Origin: Hyphomicrobiaceae bacterium
GTDB lineage: Bacteria; Pseudomonadota; Alphaproteobacteria; Rhizobiales; Hyphomicrobiaceae
Length of the DNA: 7,359 nt
Assembly: GCA_017353825.1 (NCBI GenBank)
Contig: JAFMSC010000205.1
Coordinates: 1 to 7,359 of the forward strand
Reading direction: 5' to 3'
Part shown: positions 1-5,819 of the stretch, piece after piece
How positions within the stretch are numbered: the stretch's first letter is position 1
How the letters are laid out: every line of letters begins with the position of its first letter
Notes under the pieces: model-generated
Told to the model about the DNA's origin: nothing
Seen by the model: the letters and a program-made list of their open reading frames with translations, nothing else
Databases searched by the model: none
Made by a program: the position numbers and the translations under genes

Positions 1-1164
1 GGCGACGCCGGCCTTGAGCTCGCCGAGTGGTCGCCGGCGACGCGCGCGGGTCTGCGTGCGATGTTCCCGCCCTACGCCGCCCTCGACAACCCGCTCGACC
101 TGGGCACCGTGGCCTTCACGCGGCCCGAGCTGATGCGCAGAGCCGCGCAACTGCTGATCGACGACCCGGGCGTCAATGCGCTGATCCTGGCCATGTTCCC
201 AGGACGGCCGCAGCAGCAGGTGGAGAAGGCCGAGCAGCTGCTCCCCGTCATCCGCGGCTCGAAGAAGCCGGTGGCATTCGTCATGCTCGGCGACCCCCTG
301 CCGCTTGACGCCAGCTTCATGGAGATGGTGCGCAAGCAGGGCGCTGCCCTGTTGCGCTCAAGCGAGCGGGCCGTGCGGGCGATGGCGGGGATTAACTTGG
401 TCGCCAGGGCCATCGCGGCGCCCGCCGACCGCCCTTTGGCCGGGCACGACGCCGGCGACGGGGCACCTCTCGACCTCTGCGATCTGCCCGCCGGTCCGGT
501 GGCCGAATACCGGACCAAAGCGCTGTTGGCCACGAGAGGGGTGCCGATGCCGCCGGGCCGGCTGGCGAAGGACCTGGCACAAGCCGAGGAGATCGCCGGC
601 CGGATCGGCTACCCCATCGCCCTCAAGGCCCAGGCCGCGGCGCTCACCCACAAGAGCGAGGCCGGCGGCGTGATACTGAACGTGAGCAACGCGGATGTGC
701 TCAGCGCCGCCTGGGAGACGCTCGCCGCCAATGTGCGGCGCGCCAGGCCAGGCCTCGGCCTCGACGGCGTTCTGGTCGAGGCCATGGCGCCCAAGGGCGC
801 AGGAAGCCTCGAGCTGATCGTGGGCGCGCGGCGCGACCCACACTGGGGCGCGGTGCTGATGCTGGGCCTCGGCGGCATCTGGGTCGAGACGCTCAAAGAC
901 GTGGTCCTGCTGCCCGCCGGCGCCGGCAAGGCCGCCATCATCGACGCCCTTGGCCGCCTCAAGGGCGCTGCCATTCTGCGCGGCGCCCGCGGCACGCCGC
1001 CCGCCGACGTGGCCGCAGTGGCCGACATCGCCGCGATGCTCGGACGGCTTGTAGAGCGGACCCCCGATATTGCCGAGCTGGAGATCAATCCGCTCCTCGC
1101 CCGCCCCGAGGGCCAGGGCGCCCTAGCCCTCGATGCCCTGATCGTCAAGCGCGCGCGAGCTTGA
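1..1164 (+). CDS. NDP-forming acyl-CoA synthetase (acetate--CoA ligase family), C-terminal part
   Basis: Cytosolic enzyme of the ADP-forming acyl-CoA synthetase superfamily, which links a carboxylate to CoA through acyl-phosphate and phosphohistidine intermediates. The reading frame is open from base 1, so the ATG at 61 is internal; 387 residues are visible of a family usually near 700. Residues 1 to about 135 are the end of the succinyl-CoA-ligase-like domain (NPLDLGT near 30-36). From about 165 an ATP-grasp_5 domain follows, with LTHKSEAGGV near 215-224, a glycine-rich LGLGGIWVE near 288-296 and ELEINPL near 359-365, close to the C-terminus. The CoA-binding domain and the phosphohistidine segment lie off-window. 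Family assignment is firm; the acyl substrate is unknown. The Bug gene follows on the same strand after 225 bp, a common pairing in carboxylate catabolic clusters, which suggests but does not prove a shared substrate. Confidence 0.92.
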   Translation, partial: GDAGLELAEWSPATRAGLRAMFPPYAALDNPLDLGTVAFTRPELMRRAAQLLIDDPGVNALILAMFPGRPQQQVEKAEQLLPVIRGSKKPVAFVMLGDPLPLDASFMEMVRKQGAALLRSSERAVRAMAGINLVARAIAAPADRPLAGHDAGDGAPLDLCDLPAGPVAEYRTKALLATRGVPMPPGRLAKDLAQAEEIAGRIGYPIALKAQAAALTHKSEAGGVILNVSNADVLSAAWETLAANVRRARPGLGLDGVLVEAMAPKGAGSLELIVGARRDPHWGAVLMLGLGGIWVETLKDVVLLPAGAGKAAIIDALGRLKGAAILRGARGTPPADVAAVADIAAMLGRLVERTPDIAELEINPLLARPEGQGALALDALIVKRARA

Positions 1165-1169
1165 CGCCC

Positions 1170-1214
1170 GCCAGAGCGCTTGCATGAGCCTTTGCCAGAG
1201 TGCTTGCATCAGCC
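1170..1214. repeat. Imperfect direct repeat just after the synthetase stop
   Basis: Two 21-bp copies at 1170-1190 and 1194-1214 match at 19 of 21 positions (GCCAGAGCGCTTGCATGAGCC and its near copy), giving a 24-bp period. They begin 6 bp after the synthetase stop codon, in the non-coding gap before the Bug gene. They could be a slippage duplication or paired protein-binding sites. Neither copy is a good palindrome, so no operator function is claimed. Confidence 0.6.
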
Positions 1215-1310
1215 GCGGAGTTTCACGGGGAAGCCCCGGGCCGCCCCATGGGCTCCTTGATCACCGCAATCACCTTCGAAGCGCACCGGTAGCGCCGCGC
1301 CGGCACATTG

Positions 1311-1332
1311 GGGGCGGGGCGTGCGCCGCCCC
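1311..1332 (+). other. GC-rich stem-loop in the synthetase-Bug gap
   Basis: GGGGCGG at 1311-1317 can pair with CCGCCCC at 1326-1332 around an 8-nt loop. No T-run follows, so it is not a standard intrinsic terminator. It could protect the 3' end of the synthetase transcript or lie in the Bug leader. The rest of the 225-bp gap (1165-1389) shows the direct repeat at 1170-1214 and nothing else I can support; a TAAGAT at 1356-1361 resembles a -10 box but has no convincing -35 partner. Confidence 0.25.
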
Positions 1333-1373
1333 TGGCCGTTGGCGGGATGAGGCCCTAAGATCGCGCCGGAACC

Positions 1374-1384
1374 AGGGGAGGGGA
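1374..1384 (+). promoter_or_regulatory. Strong ribosome binding site of the Bug gene
   Basis: The purine run AGGGGAGGGGA contains GGAGGGG (1377-1383), ending 6 nt before the ATG at 1390. This strong Shine-Dalgarno sequence fixes the start of the binding-protein gene and fits a highly expressed periplasmic protein. Confidence 0.8.
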
Positions 1385-1389
1385 TCCTC

Positions 1390-2364
1390 ATGCGAGCAGT
1401 CGGGGTCTTGGTGCGTCTCACGACGGCCGCCGCAATGGCGGTGGTCGCGGCCCAGGCCACGGCCGCCGCGAGCTACCCGGATCGGCCGGTGCGGGTGATC
1501 GCCGGGTACCCGGCGGGCGGCGGCGGCGACACACTGGTGCGCTACTACGCGGCGCAGCTGGAGAAGGCGACCGGCCAGAAGTTCGTAGTCGAGAACAAGG
1601 TGGGTGCCAACGGCAAGATCGCCACAGACGCGACGCTGATGGCCAAGCCCGACGGTTACACGCTCCTGATCCACGGCACCGCCGCCGTCGTCGGCAACAC
1701 GGTGCTGATGAAGAACCCCGGCTACGACGCCATGGATCTGCAGCCGGTGGCCACGCTTGCCCAGAGCGTGTTCGTCATCACGGTCGGGCCGGACAGCAAG
1801 GCCAACACCCTGAAGGACCTGGTGGAGAGCCTCAAGGCGGCCGGCGGCAAGATGAAGTACGGCACCGCCACTTCGGTCGGACTGGTGGCCTCGGAGAAGT
1901 TCCTGATCGAGACCGGCACCAAGGCCGAGCGTGTCAACTACAAGGGCACGATGGACGCCGCACGCGAGATGGTGTCGAACCAGATCGACTTCCTGTTCGC
2001 CGACGCCACGTTCGCCATCGCCCAGGCCAAGCAGGGGCGCATGAAGCTCCTCGGCATGACCACCCGGGAGCGTCTGTCGGCGGCCCCGGATATACCGACC
2101 ATGACCGAGGCCGGGGTGCCCTACGAGTTCACGCCCAAGTGGGCGGCCTGGTTCCCCAAGGGCACGCCCGACGACATCCTCCAGAAGATGGCCGGCTGGC
2201 TGCGCGACATCGCCAAGACCGAGGAGACCAAGGCGTTCCTCACCTCCTCGGCCGCGACGCCGCTCCTCACCGGCTCGGTCGCCGAGGCCCTCCAGGTCGT
2301 CAAGGGCGACCTCGAGCTGTGGAAGAAGACCGCAACGGAAGCGGGAATCGAGCCGCAGGGGTGA
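1390..2364 (+). CDS. Bug/TctC-family tripartite tricarboxylate transporter substrate-binding protein
   Basis: Periplasmic binding protein of the Bug family (TctC type, PF03401), which captures a small carboxylate or similar ligand for a TctA/TctB permease. The 324 residues match the usual length. An N-terminal export signal (arginines at 2 and 9, then an Ala/Val-rich core) probably ends near residue 27 after ATAAA. The mature protein opens with SYPDRPVRVIAGYPAGGGGD (28-47), the Bug signature with GGGGD in place of the more usual GGGTD, followed by VENKVGANGKIATD (67-80) and KPDGYTLL (86-93). Later segments such as LSAAPDIPTMTEAGVPYEF are also typical. The start is supported by a strong ribosome binding site. 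No TctA or TctB lies on this strand; it may serve the TctA at the right end, serve a distant permease, or act as a signalling protein. The ligand cannot be predicted. Confidence 0.95.
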   Translation: MRAVGVLVRLTTAAAMAVVAAQATAAASYPDRPVRVIAGYPAGGGGDTLVRYYAAQLEKATGQKFVVENKVGANGKIATDATLMAKPDGYTLLIHGTAAVVGNTVLMKNPGYDAMDLQPVATLAQSVFVITVGPDSKANTLKDLVESLKAAGGKMKYGTATSVGLVASEKFLIETGTKAERVNYKGTMDAAREMVSNQIDFLFADATFAIAQAKQGRMKLLGMTTRERLSAAPDIPTMTEAGVPYEFTPKWAAWFPKGTPDDILQKMAGWLRDIAKTEETKAFLTSSAATPLLTGSVAEALQVVKGDLELWKKTATEAGIEPQG

Positions 2365-2403
2365 GCAGGACAAGTTGATCACTAAGGCTGAGGCCGGAGA
2401 GAC

Positions 2404-2450
2404 CCAACGCTGGCGCCGCCCGCAAATGCCAACGCGTTGGATCTCGCGTT
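2404..2450. other. Palindromic convergent junction between Bug and TRAP permease genes
   Basis: The 84 bp between the two stop codons hold a perfect 12-bp palindrome, CCAACGCGTTGG, at 2429-2440. An upstream CCAACGC (2404-2410) can also pair with GCGTTGG (2434-2440), and AACGCG (2431-2436) with CGCGTT (2445-2450), which overlaps the permease stop codon. Several alternative hairpins are therefore possible in both directions. There is no T-run on either side, so a role as a bidirectional transcript end is only inferred. Confidence 0.35.
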
Positions 2451-4458
2451 ACTGCATCCGACCACGCTCAGTGTCCACGATCTGCGGCGTGGGGACGGAC
2501 GGGGCGGGCGCTGGCTCCATGGCTTCCTCCGCGCCATAGGTCAGACCGCGCCGAGTCCTCAGCCAGTAGCCGATCGCGAGCAGCACCGGAATGCAAGCTG
2601 CACTTGCGATCGGCTCTTCGGGGCAGAGCAGGACCAGGAGCGATAGCCCGGCCAGCGCCAGGCGAACGGCCGTGTCTGCCAGAGCGTTCTCAGCGAAGCG
2701 CGCCTGCAGGCTGAAGGTGATGCCGAAGGTGGCGGTGAGGACAAGCGCTGCGGCGCCGAACTGAGCAAGGCCGGGCTCGATCACCAATTCGGGGTGCACG
2801 AACACGCCGGCCATCAACGTGAACAGGGAGACGCAGATTTGCAGCGCCCGGTTCAGGGTGGTGTAGAAGGATGCGTTGGCGATTTTGGCCGTGACAGCGG
2901 CCACCAGTGAGGTGGGCGGCGTCAGCTCGCCCCAGACGCCAAGGAAGAACGCAAAGAAGTGCACCACCCACGGGTTAACACCGACCCTGATCATCGGCGG
3001 CGCAATCACGATGGCCACCAGGATGTAGGTGGGTGCTGGCGGCAGGCCGGTCCCGAGCACGGCACCGAACACGAACGCGAGGACCACCATGGCGGCAAGA
3101 TTGACGCCGGCGAGATCAATGAGCAGCGCGCCGAGCTTGGTCGGCACACCGGTGATGACCAGCGCTCCCGTCATGATGGCGAGCGTGGCCAGCAGCAGGG
3201 TCAGGTCCGCCGTCATCTCGATATAGGCATCGAGGAAGCCGCGCAGCGGGCGTATCAGCGCCTCGAACGACACGCGATCCTCCGCCAGGGCCGAAGCGGT
3301 GTTGACGACGAGGAGGAACGATCCAATGCCGACAAATGCATAGAGGGCGGCGAATTGCGGGGCCAGGTTCCATGCGGCCATCATGCCCACCAGGCTCGCG
3401 ATCACCCCGAGGAAGGCGGCGAGGTTGACGAGGTCCCGCCACGACAGCGCCTCGCCGATGCCGGCGATGAGGCGCACGCGGTGGCGCAGCGCCAGCAGAT
3501 AGACCGACACCGCCACCGTCGCATAGTAGATCAGCGCCGGCACGTAGCCGCGCGCAACCACCTCGAAATAGCTCTTGCCCAGGAACTCGGCCATCAGGAA
3601 GGCGGCCACGCCCATGACCGGCGGCATCAGCTGGCCGCCCAGCGAGGAGGCCGATTCGATCGCCGCGGCGGTGGCCGGCGGCATGCCGGCACCGATCATG
3701 GCGGGAATGGTGGCCGAGCCGATGGTGATGGCGTTGGCGGCGCCGCTGCCGCTCACGGTGCCGACGCACATCGAGCCCACCACCGCCGACTGCGGCAGCG
3801 CGTGCGGCGAGCGGATCGCAACACGCTTGGTGGCGCGCAGGAGCGACTCGATGGCGCCAAATCCGCGCAGCACGCTGAGCACGAGGAGGAACGCCGCGAT
3901 CACCGTCAGGGCGATCTGCGGCAGGTTGGAGAACACGCCGGTCGAGGTCTCGACGCTCATGGCAGTGCCCACGCGCCACCACGACAGACCCGCGTGCGAG
4001 AGCATGCCGGGCACCATGTAGCCGTAGACCGCATAGAGGATCAGCACGATGTTCAGGACAAACAGCGGCATGTGGCGCTTGCGCGAATACTCCATCACCA
4101 GCACCGTCATTCCCGTGCCCATGATGAGGTCGGTCCAGTTCCAGTCGCCCACCCGCTCGGCGCCGAGCGCGTAATATTCTGTATGCATATAATAGGCGAT
4201 TGCGAGCGCCAACGCGATGTAGACCGCGCCGATGCCGAGATTGGCGGCGGACGACAGGCGCGGATAAAGATCGTTCTCGCGCAGGCTGCCGAGAACAAAC
4301 AGCACGAAGGTGACGGGCACCAAGGTCATCGCCAACAGCGTCGGGCCCCCTTCGCTGGTCCAAAAATAATAGAAGAGATAGAGAAAGAAGCCGACCGCCG
4401 CGGTGTAATAGGCACATTCGACGATAAGCCGCAGCCGCTTGTCAGAATTCGCTGCCAT
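2449..4458 (-). CDS. TRAP transporter permease, fused 4TM-12TM (DctQM type)
   Basis: Inner-membrane permease of a TRAP (tripartite ATP-independent periplasmic) transporter in which the small DctQ-like and large DctM-like subunits are one polypeptide (TIGR02123 type). It imports a ligand delivered by its binding protein, driven by an ion gradient. The 669 residues are strongly hydrophobic with many membrane segments. The DctM signature runs from about 233 to 291: GTVSGSGAANAITIGSATIP, an acidic ESASSLGGQ, then MPPVMGVAAFLMAE. A second conserved half has TGLPPAPTY near 470-478 and GELTPPTSLVAAVTAKIA near 510-527. Further hydrophobic segments follow, and the last 30 residues are polar and proline-rich. 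I chose the ATG at 4458, preceded at 7 nt by GGATGG; an in-frame TTG at 4473 would add five residues but has no ribosome binding site. It lies 96 nt downstream of the TAXI gene, its evident partner. Confidence 0.95.
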   Translation of the reverse strand: MAANSDKRLRLIVECAYYTAAVGFFLYLFYYFWTSEGGPTLLAMTLVPVTFVLFVLGSLRENDLYPRLSSAANLGIGAVYIALALAIAYYMHTEYYALGAERVGDWNWTDLIMGTGMTVLVMEYSRKRHMPLFVLNIVLILYAVYGYMVPGMLSHAGLSWWRVGTAMSVETSTGVFSNLPQIALTVIAAFLLVLSVLRGFGAIESLLRATKRVAIRSPHALPQSAVVGSMCVGTVSGSGAANAITIGSATIPAMIGAGMPPATAAAIESASSLGGQLMPPVMGVAAFLMAEFLGKSYFEVVARGYVPALIYYATVAVSVYLLALRHRVRLIAGIGEALSWRDLVNLAAFLGVIASLVGMMAAWNLAPQFAALYAFVGIGSFLLVVNTASALAEDRVSFEALIRPLRGFLDAYIEMTADLTLLLATLAIMTGALVITGVPTKLGALLIDLAGVNLAAMVVLAFVFGAVLGTGLPPAPTYILVAIVIAPPMIRVGVNPWVVHFFAFFLGVWGELTPPTSLVAAVTAKIANASFYTTLNRALQICVSLFTLMAGVFVHPELVIEPGLAQFGAAALVLTATFGITFSLQARFAENALADTAVRLALAGLSLLVLLCPEEPIASAACIPVLLAIGYWLRTRRGLTYGAEEAMEPAPAPSVPTPQIVDTERGRMQ

Positions 4459-4470
4459 GGTGCGTCCATC

Positions 4471-4504
4471 CAATGCTGCAAGGGAGGCAATGCTGCAAGG
4501 GAGG
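4471..4504. repeat. Perfect 17-bp tandem duplication between TAXI and permease genes
   Basis: CAATGCTGCAAGGGAGG occurs twice head to tail, at 4471-4487 and 4488-4504, with no mismatch. It sits in the 96-nt intercistronic gap, and on the minus strand it ends at the edge of the permease ribosome binding site (4466-4471). The lack of divergence suggests a recent duplication or selection to keep both copies. It supplies one arm of the composite hairpin described for 4486-4533. Confidence 0.9.
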
Positions 4505-4533
4505 GGCGCCGTCGTGGCGCCCCTCGCATTGCC
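4486..4533 (-). other. Long intercistronic hairpin between binding protein and permease
   Basis: Inner stem: GAGGGGCGCC (4501-4510) pairs perfectly with GGCGCCCCTC (4516-4525) around a 5-nt loop. Outer stem: GGCAATGC (4486-4493) pairs perfectly with GCATTGCC (4526-4533), separated from the inner stem by a 7-nt bulge on one side only. Together that is 18 base pairs. In the mRNA it begins 21 nt after the TAXI stop. No U-run follows, so it is more likely a 3' stabiliser or partial terminator giving more binding protein than permease, as is common in such operons. That role is inferred. Confidence 0.65.
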
Positions 4534-4554
4534 AGCTATGGCCGTGCCATCCGG

Positions 4555-5586
4555 CTAGTTCGTCGCGATCTTGGAATCCCATTTGGCGTCCCAGACGCCC
4601 TTTTCGCGCATCCATTTGGCAAGGCCTGGATGGATGGGCACCAGATCGACCGAGGAGGCAACGCCGCGCGCCTGGAACCCCTTCATGTCCTTGGCGATCT
4701 GCGCGAAGGTGGGATCGACCTTGGCCAGCTCGGTGGCGTTCTTCTCGACGACGGTCAGCAACTTGTAGACCTGGGCCTCCGGCACATCGAGCCCCACGTC
4801 GAAACCGTAGTAGAACGGCAGCTCGATCACCTTGTCGGCATGTACGTCGCGGTTGAAGGACTTGGGGCTCACCTCCACCAGGGTGAAGCCCTGCTTCTTA
4901 AGCTCCGCGAGCTCGGAGGAGCTCGGATTAAGCGCTGCCCAGTCGGCGGCGAGGGAGGCCTCCGCCAGCCACGGCGGAGGCGAGCTCTCCGAGCCTGTAT
5001 AGATGGTCATGGCATCGATTGCGCCCGACTCCAGCTGCGAGCCTGCCGTGGCGAGGTCAACCTGCACGTAGTTGAACTTTACCCCGAGCGCATTGAGGGC
5101 CCGCTCGGTGTGGGCCCGCGTGTCGAACGGCAGCGGCCCGGTGAACACGCGCTTGCCGGCGAGGTCACCCCACGACTTGATCTTGTCCTTGTTGCGCACG
5201 TGGACGGCGAGGCCGATCTCGATGGTGTTCGACCAGAACGACTGGATCGGCATGCGCTGGATGTGCGCCTTGAAGCCCTTGAAGCGGGCCGAATCGCTGG
5301 CCAGCTCGTGGAAGGCCACGTCCGACCCGTAAAAGCCGTCCAGCTCCTTGGTGGCGAAGCCCTTGACGGTGGCGACCGCCCCGGCCGTGGGCAGCACGGA
5401 GATGCGGTACTCCGGCATCTCCTTGTTGAGCACGGTCGACAGCGCCACCAGGGCCTTGTGGCCGGCGGTTCCCACCGGAGGCGTGCCCCACTTCAGGTCC
5501 TTGGGTTGCGCCTGCGACCAGGCGACCGCGGCCGTCACGGTGGCCAGGGCGACGGCGGCGATGGCGGTCAGAACTCGCTTCAGCAT
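4555..5586 (-). CDS. TAXI-family TRAP transporter solute-binding protein
   Basis: Periplasmic ligand-binding subunit of a TAXI-type TRAP transporter (PF16868), partner of the fused permease encoded next. Read from the ATG at 5586 it has 343 residues, usual for the family. A signal peptide (MLKR, Ala/Val-rich core) probably ends after residue 26 (SQA). Family features are WGTPPVGTAGHKALVALSTV (33-52), LPTAGAVATVKGF (65-77), the DLAGKRVFTGP block (141-151) and the C-terminal PIHPGLAKWMREKG (317-330). Start choice: AAGGGGG (5594-5600) lies 7 nt before the ATG at 5586 but only 1 nt before the in-frame ATG at 5592, so the shorter form is favoured; the longer adds Met-Pro. The leader has a C/A-rich tandem repeat, and a candidate promoter lies about 150 bp upstream. 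TAXI ligands studied elsewhere include glutamate and other carboxylates; this one is unknown. Confidence 0.95.
   Translation of the reverse strand: MLKRVLTAIAAVALATVTAAVAWSQAQPKDLKWGTPPVGTAGHKALVALSTVLNKEMPEYRISVLPTAGAVATVKGFATKELDGFYGSDVAFHELASDSARFKGFKAHIQRMPIQSFWSNTIEIGLAVHVRNKDKIKSWGDLAGKRVFTGPLPFDTRAHTERALNALGVKFNYVQVDLATAGSQLESGAIDAMTIYTGSESSPPPWLAEASLAADWAALNPSSSELAELKKQGFTLVEVSPKSFNRDVHADKVIELPFYYGFDVGLDVPEAQVYKLLTVVEKNATELAKVDPTFAQIAKDMKGFQARGVASSVDLVPIHPGLAKWMREKGVWDAKWDSKIATN
4958..4981 (-). other. Perfect 9-bp stem-loop inside the TAXI coding region
   Basis: GCCTCCGCC (4958-4966) pairs perfectly with GGCGGAGGC (4973-4981) around a 6-nt loop. It encodes the PPPWLAEA stretch around residues 203-210. 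A strong mRNA hairpin is predicted by inspection, but the codons of a Pro-Pro-Pro run can produce this by chance in GC-rich DNA. Confidence 0.4.
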
Positions 5587-5605
5587 GGGCATGCCCCCTT
5601 GGTTC

Positions 5606-5625
5606 CTTGTGTTTGCTTGTGTTTC
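5606..5625 (-). repeat. C/A-rich 10-bp tandem repeat in the TAXI mRNA leader
   Basis: On the plus strand CTTGTGTTTG (5606-5615) is followed by CTTGTGTTTC (5616-5625), 9 of 10 identical. The TAXI mRNA therefore carries AAACACAAG twice, directly upstream of its Shine-Dalgarno sequence. Unstructured C/A-rich leaders act elsewhere as translation enhancers or as targets of G/U-rich small RNAs on transporter mRNAs; either role here is inference. A small hairpin (about 5633-5652, GCCCC against GGGGC) lies just upstream in the leader. Confidence 0.55.
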
Positions 5626-5680
5626 CGCGTGAGCCCCACGCCTTGGCGGGGCGCAGCGAACTGCCGATAGGCCGCACTCC

Positions 5681-5696
5681 GTCGTATGTCGACAAC
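5681..5696. promoter_or_regulatory. Candidate operator upstream of the TAXI operon
   Basis: TGTCGACA (5687-5694) is a perfect 8-bp palindrome within GTCGTATGTCGACAAC, which also reads as GTCG-5-CGAC (5681-5693). The GT-CG-AC core resembles operators of the FadR/FCD branch of GntR regulators, which often control carboxylate uptake genes. It lies downstream of the candidate -10 box, where a repressor could block transcription. No regulator gene is in the window, so this rests on symmetry and position only. Confidence 0.25.
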
Positions 5697-5724
5697 CCTC
5701 CGATTAGAGTTGATGTACCGCCTC

Positions 5725-5752
5725 AGCATAACGCCTGATCGCGGCCCGTCCA
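5725..5752 (-). promoter_or_regulatory. Candidate sigma-70-type promoter for the TAXI-permease operon
   Basis: On the minus strand TGGACG (5747-5752, 4 of 6 to TTGACA) is separated by 16 bp from TATGCT (5725-5730, 4 of 6 to TATAAT). This would start transcription near 5718 and give a leader of about 130 nt. It lies in the only sizeable gap upstream of the TAXI gene (5587-5819). It is the best match I found by eye, but both boxes are imperfect. Confidence 0.3.
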
Positions 5753-5771
5753 CTGCTGTCGGCCGAAGCAA

Positions 5772-5809
5772 GCTGGCGCACCGTTAACAAGCGGCCCTTG
5801 ACCGCCAGC
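5772..5809 (-). terminator. Weak stem-loop after the AspDH-like gene
   Basis: GCTGGCG (5772-5778) can pair with CGCCAGC (5803-5809) across a 24-nt loop, starting about 10 nt after the stop codon of the AspDH-like gene. The loop is long and no U-run follows, so this is at best a weak or factor-dependent transcript end. If it does not end transcription, the AspDH and TAXI genes could be co-transcribed. Confidence 0.2.
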
Positions 5810-5819
5810 GCCGCCTTAG

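Noticed and set aside
1248..1292. A 14-codon open frame (MGSLITAITFEAHR) upstream of the Bug gene, considered as a leader peptide
   Set aside because: There is no ribosome binding site, no run of regulatory codons and no attenuator structure linked to it.
1270..2382. A 370-codon minus-strand frame opposite the Bug gene
   Set aside because: The composition is a compositional shadow (Gly, His, Arg, Leu rich) with no motif, while the plus strand carries an unmistakable Bug protein with a strong ribosome binding site.
3116..4417. A 433-codon minus-strand frame inside the TRAP permease
   Set aside because: It is a shifted reading of the permease, rich in Arg and His and lacking membrane segments, while the in-frame product has the full TRAP signature.
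4459..4473. TTG at 4473 as the permease start
   Set aside because: It has no Shine-Dalgarno sequence, whereas the ATG at 4458 has GGATGG at a 7-nt spacing; the extra five residues show no family similarity.
4900..4928. GAGCTCGGAG tandem pair and clustered GAGCTC sites in the TAXI gene
   Set aside because: They fall in codons for a Ser/Glu/Leu-rich helix (SSSELAELK) and are explained by codon choice.
2959..5670. A 903-codon open frame on the plus strand, antisense to the TRAP permease and TAXI genes
   Set aside because: Its product is rich in His, Arg, Gly, Asp and Gln with no recognisable domain, and it spans two genes with clear family motifs on the other strand. Long antisense frames are expected in GC-rich DNA with strong third-position bias.
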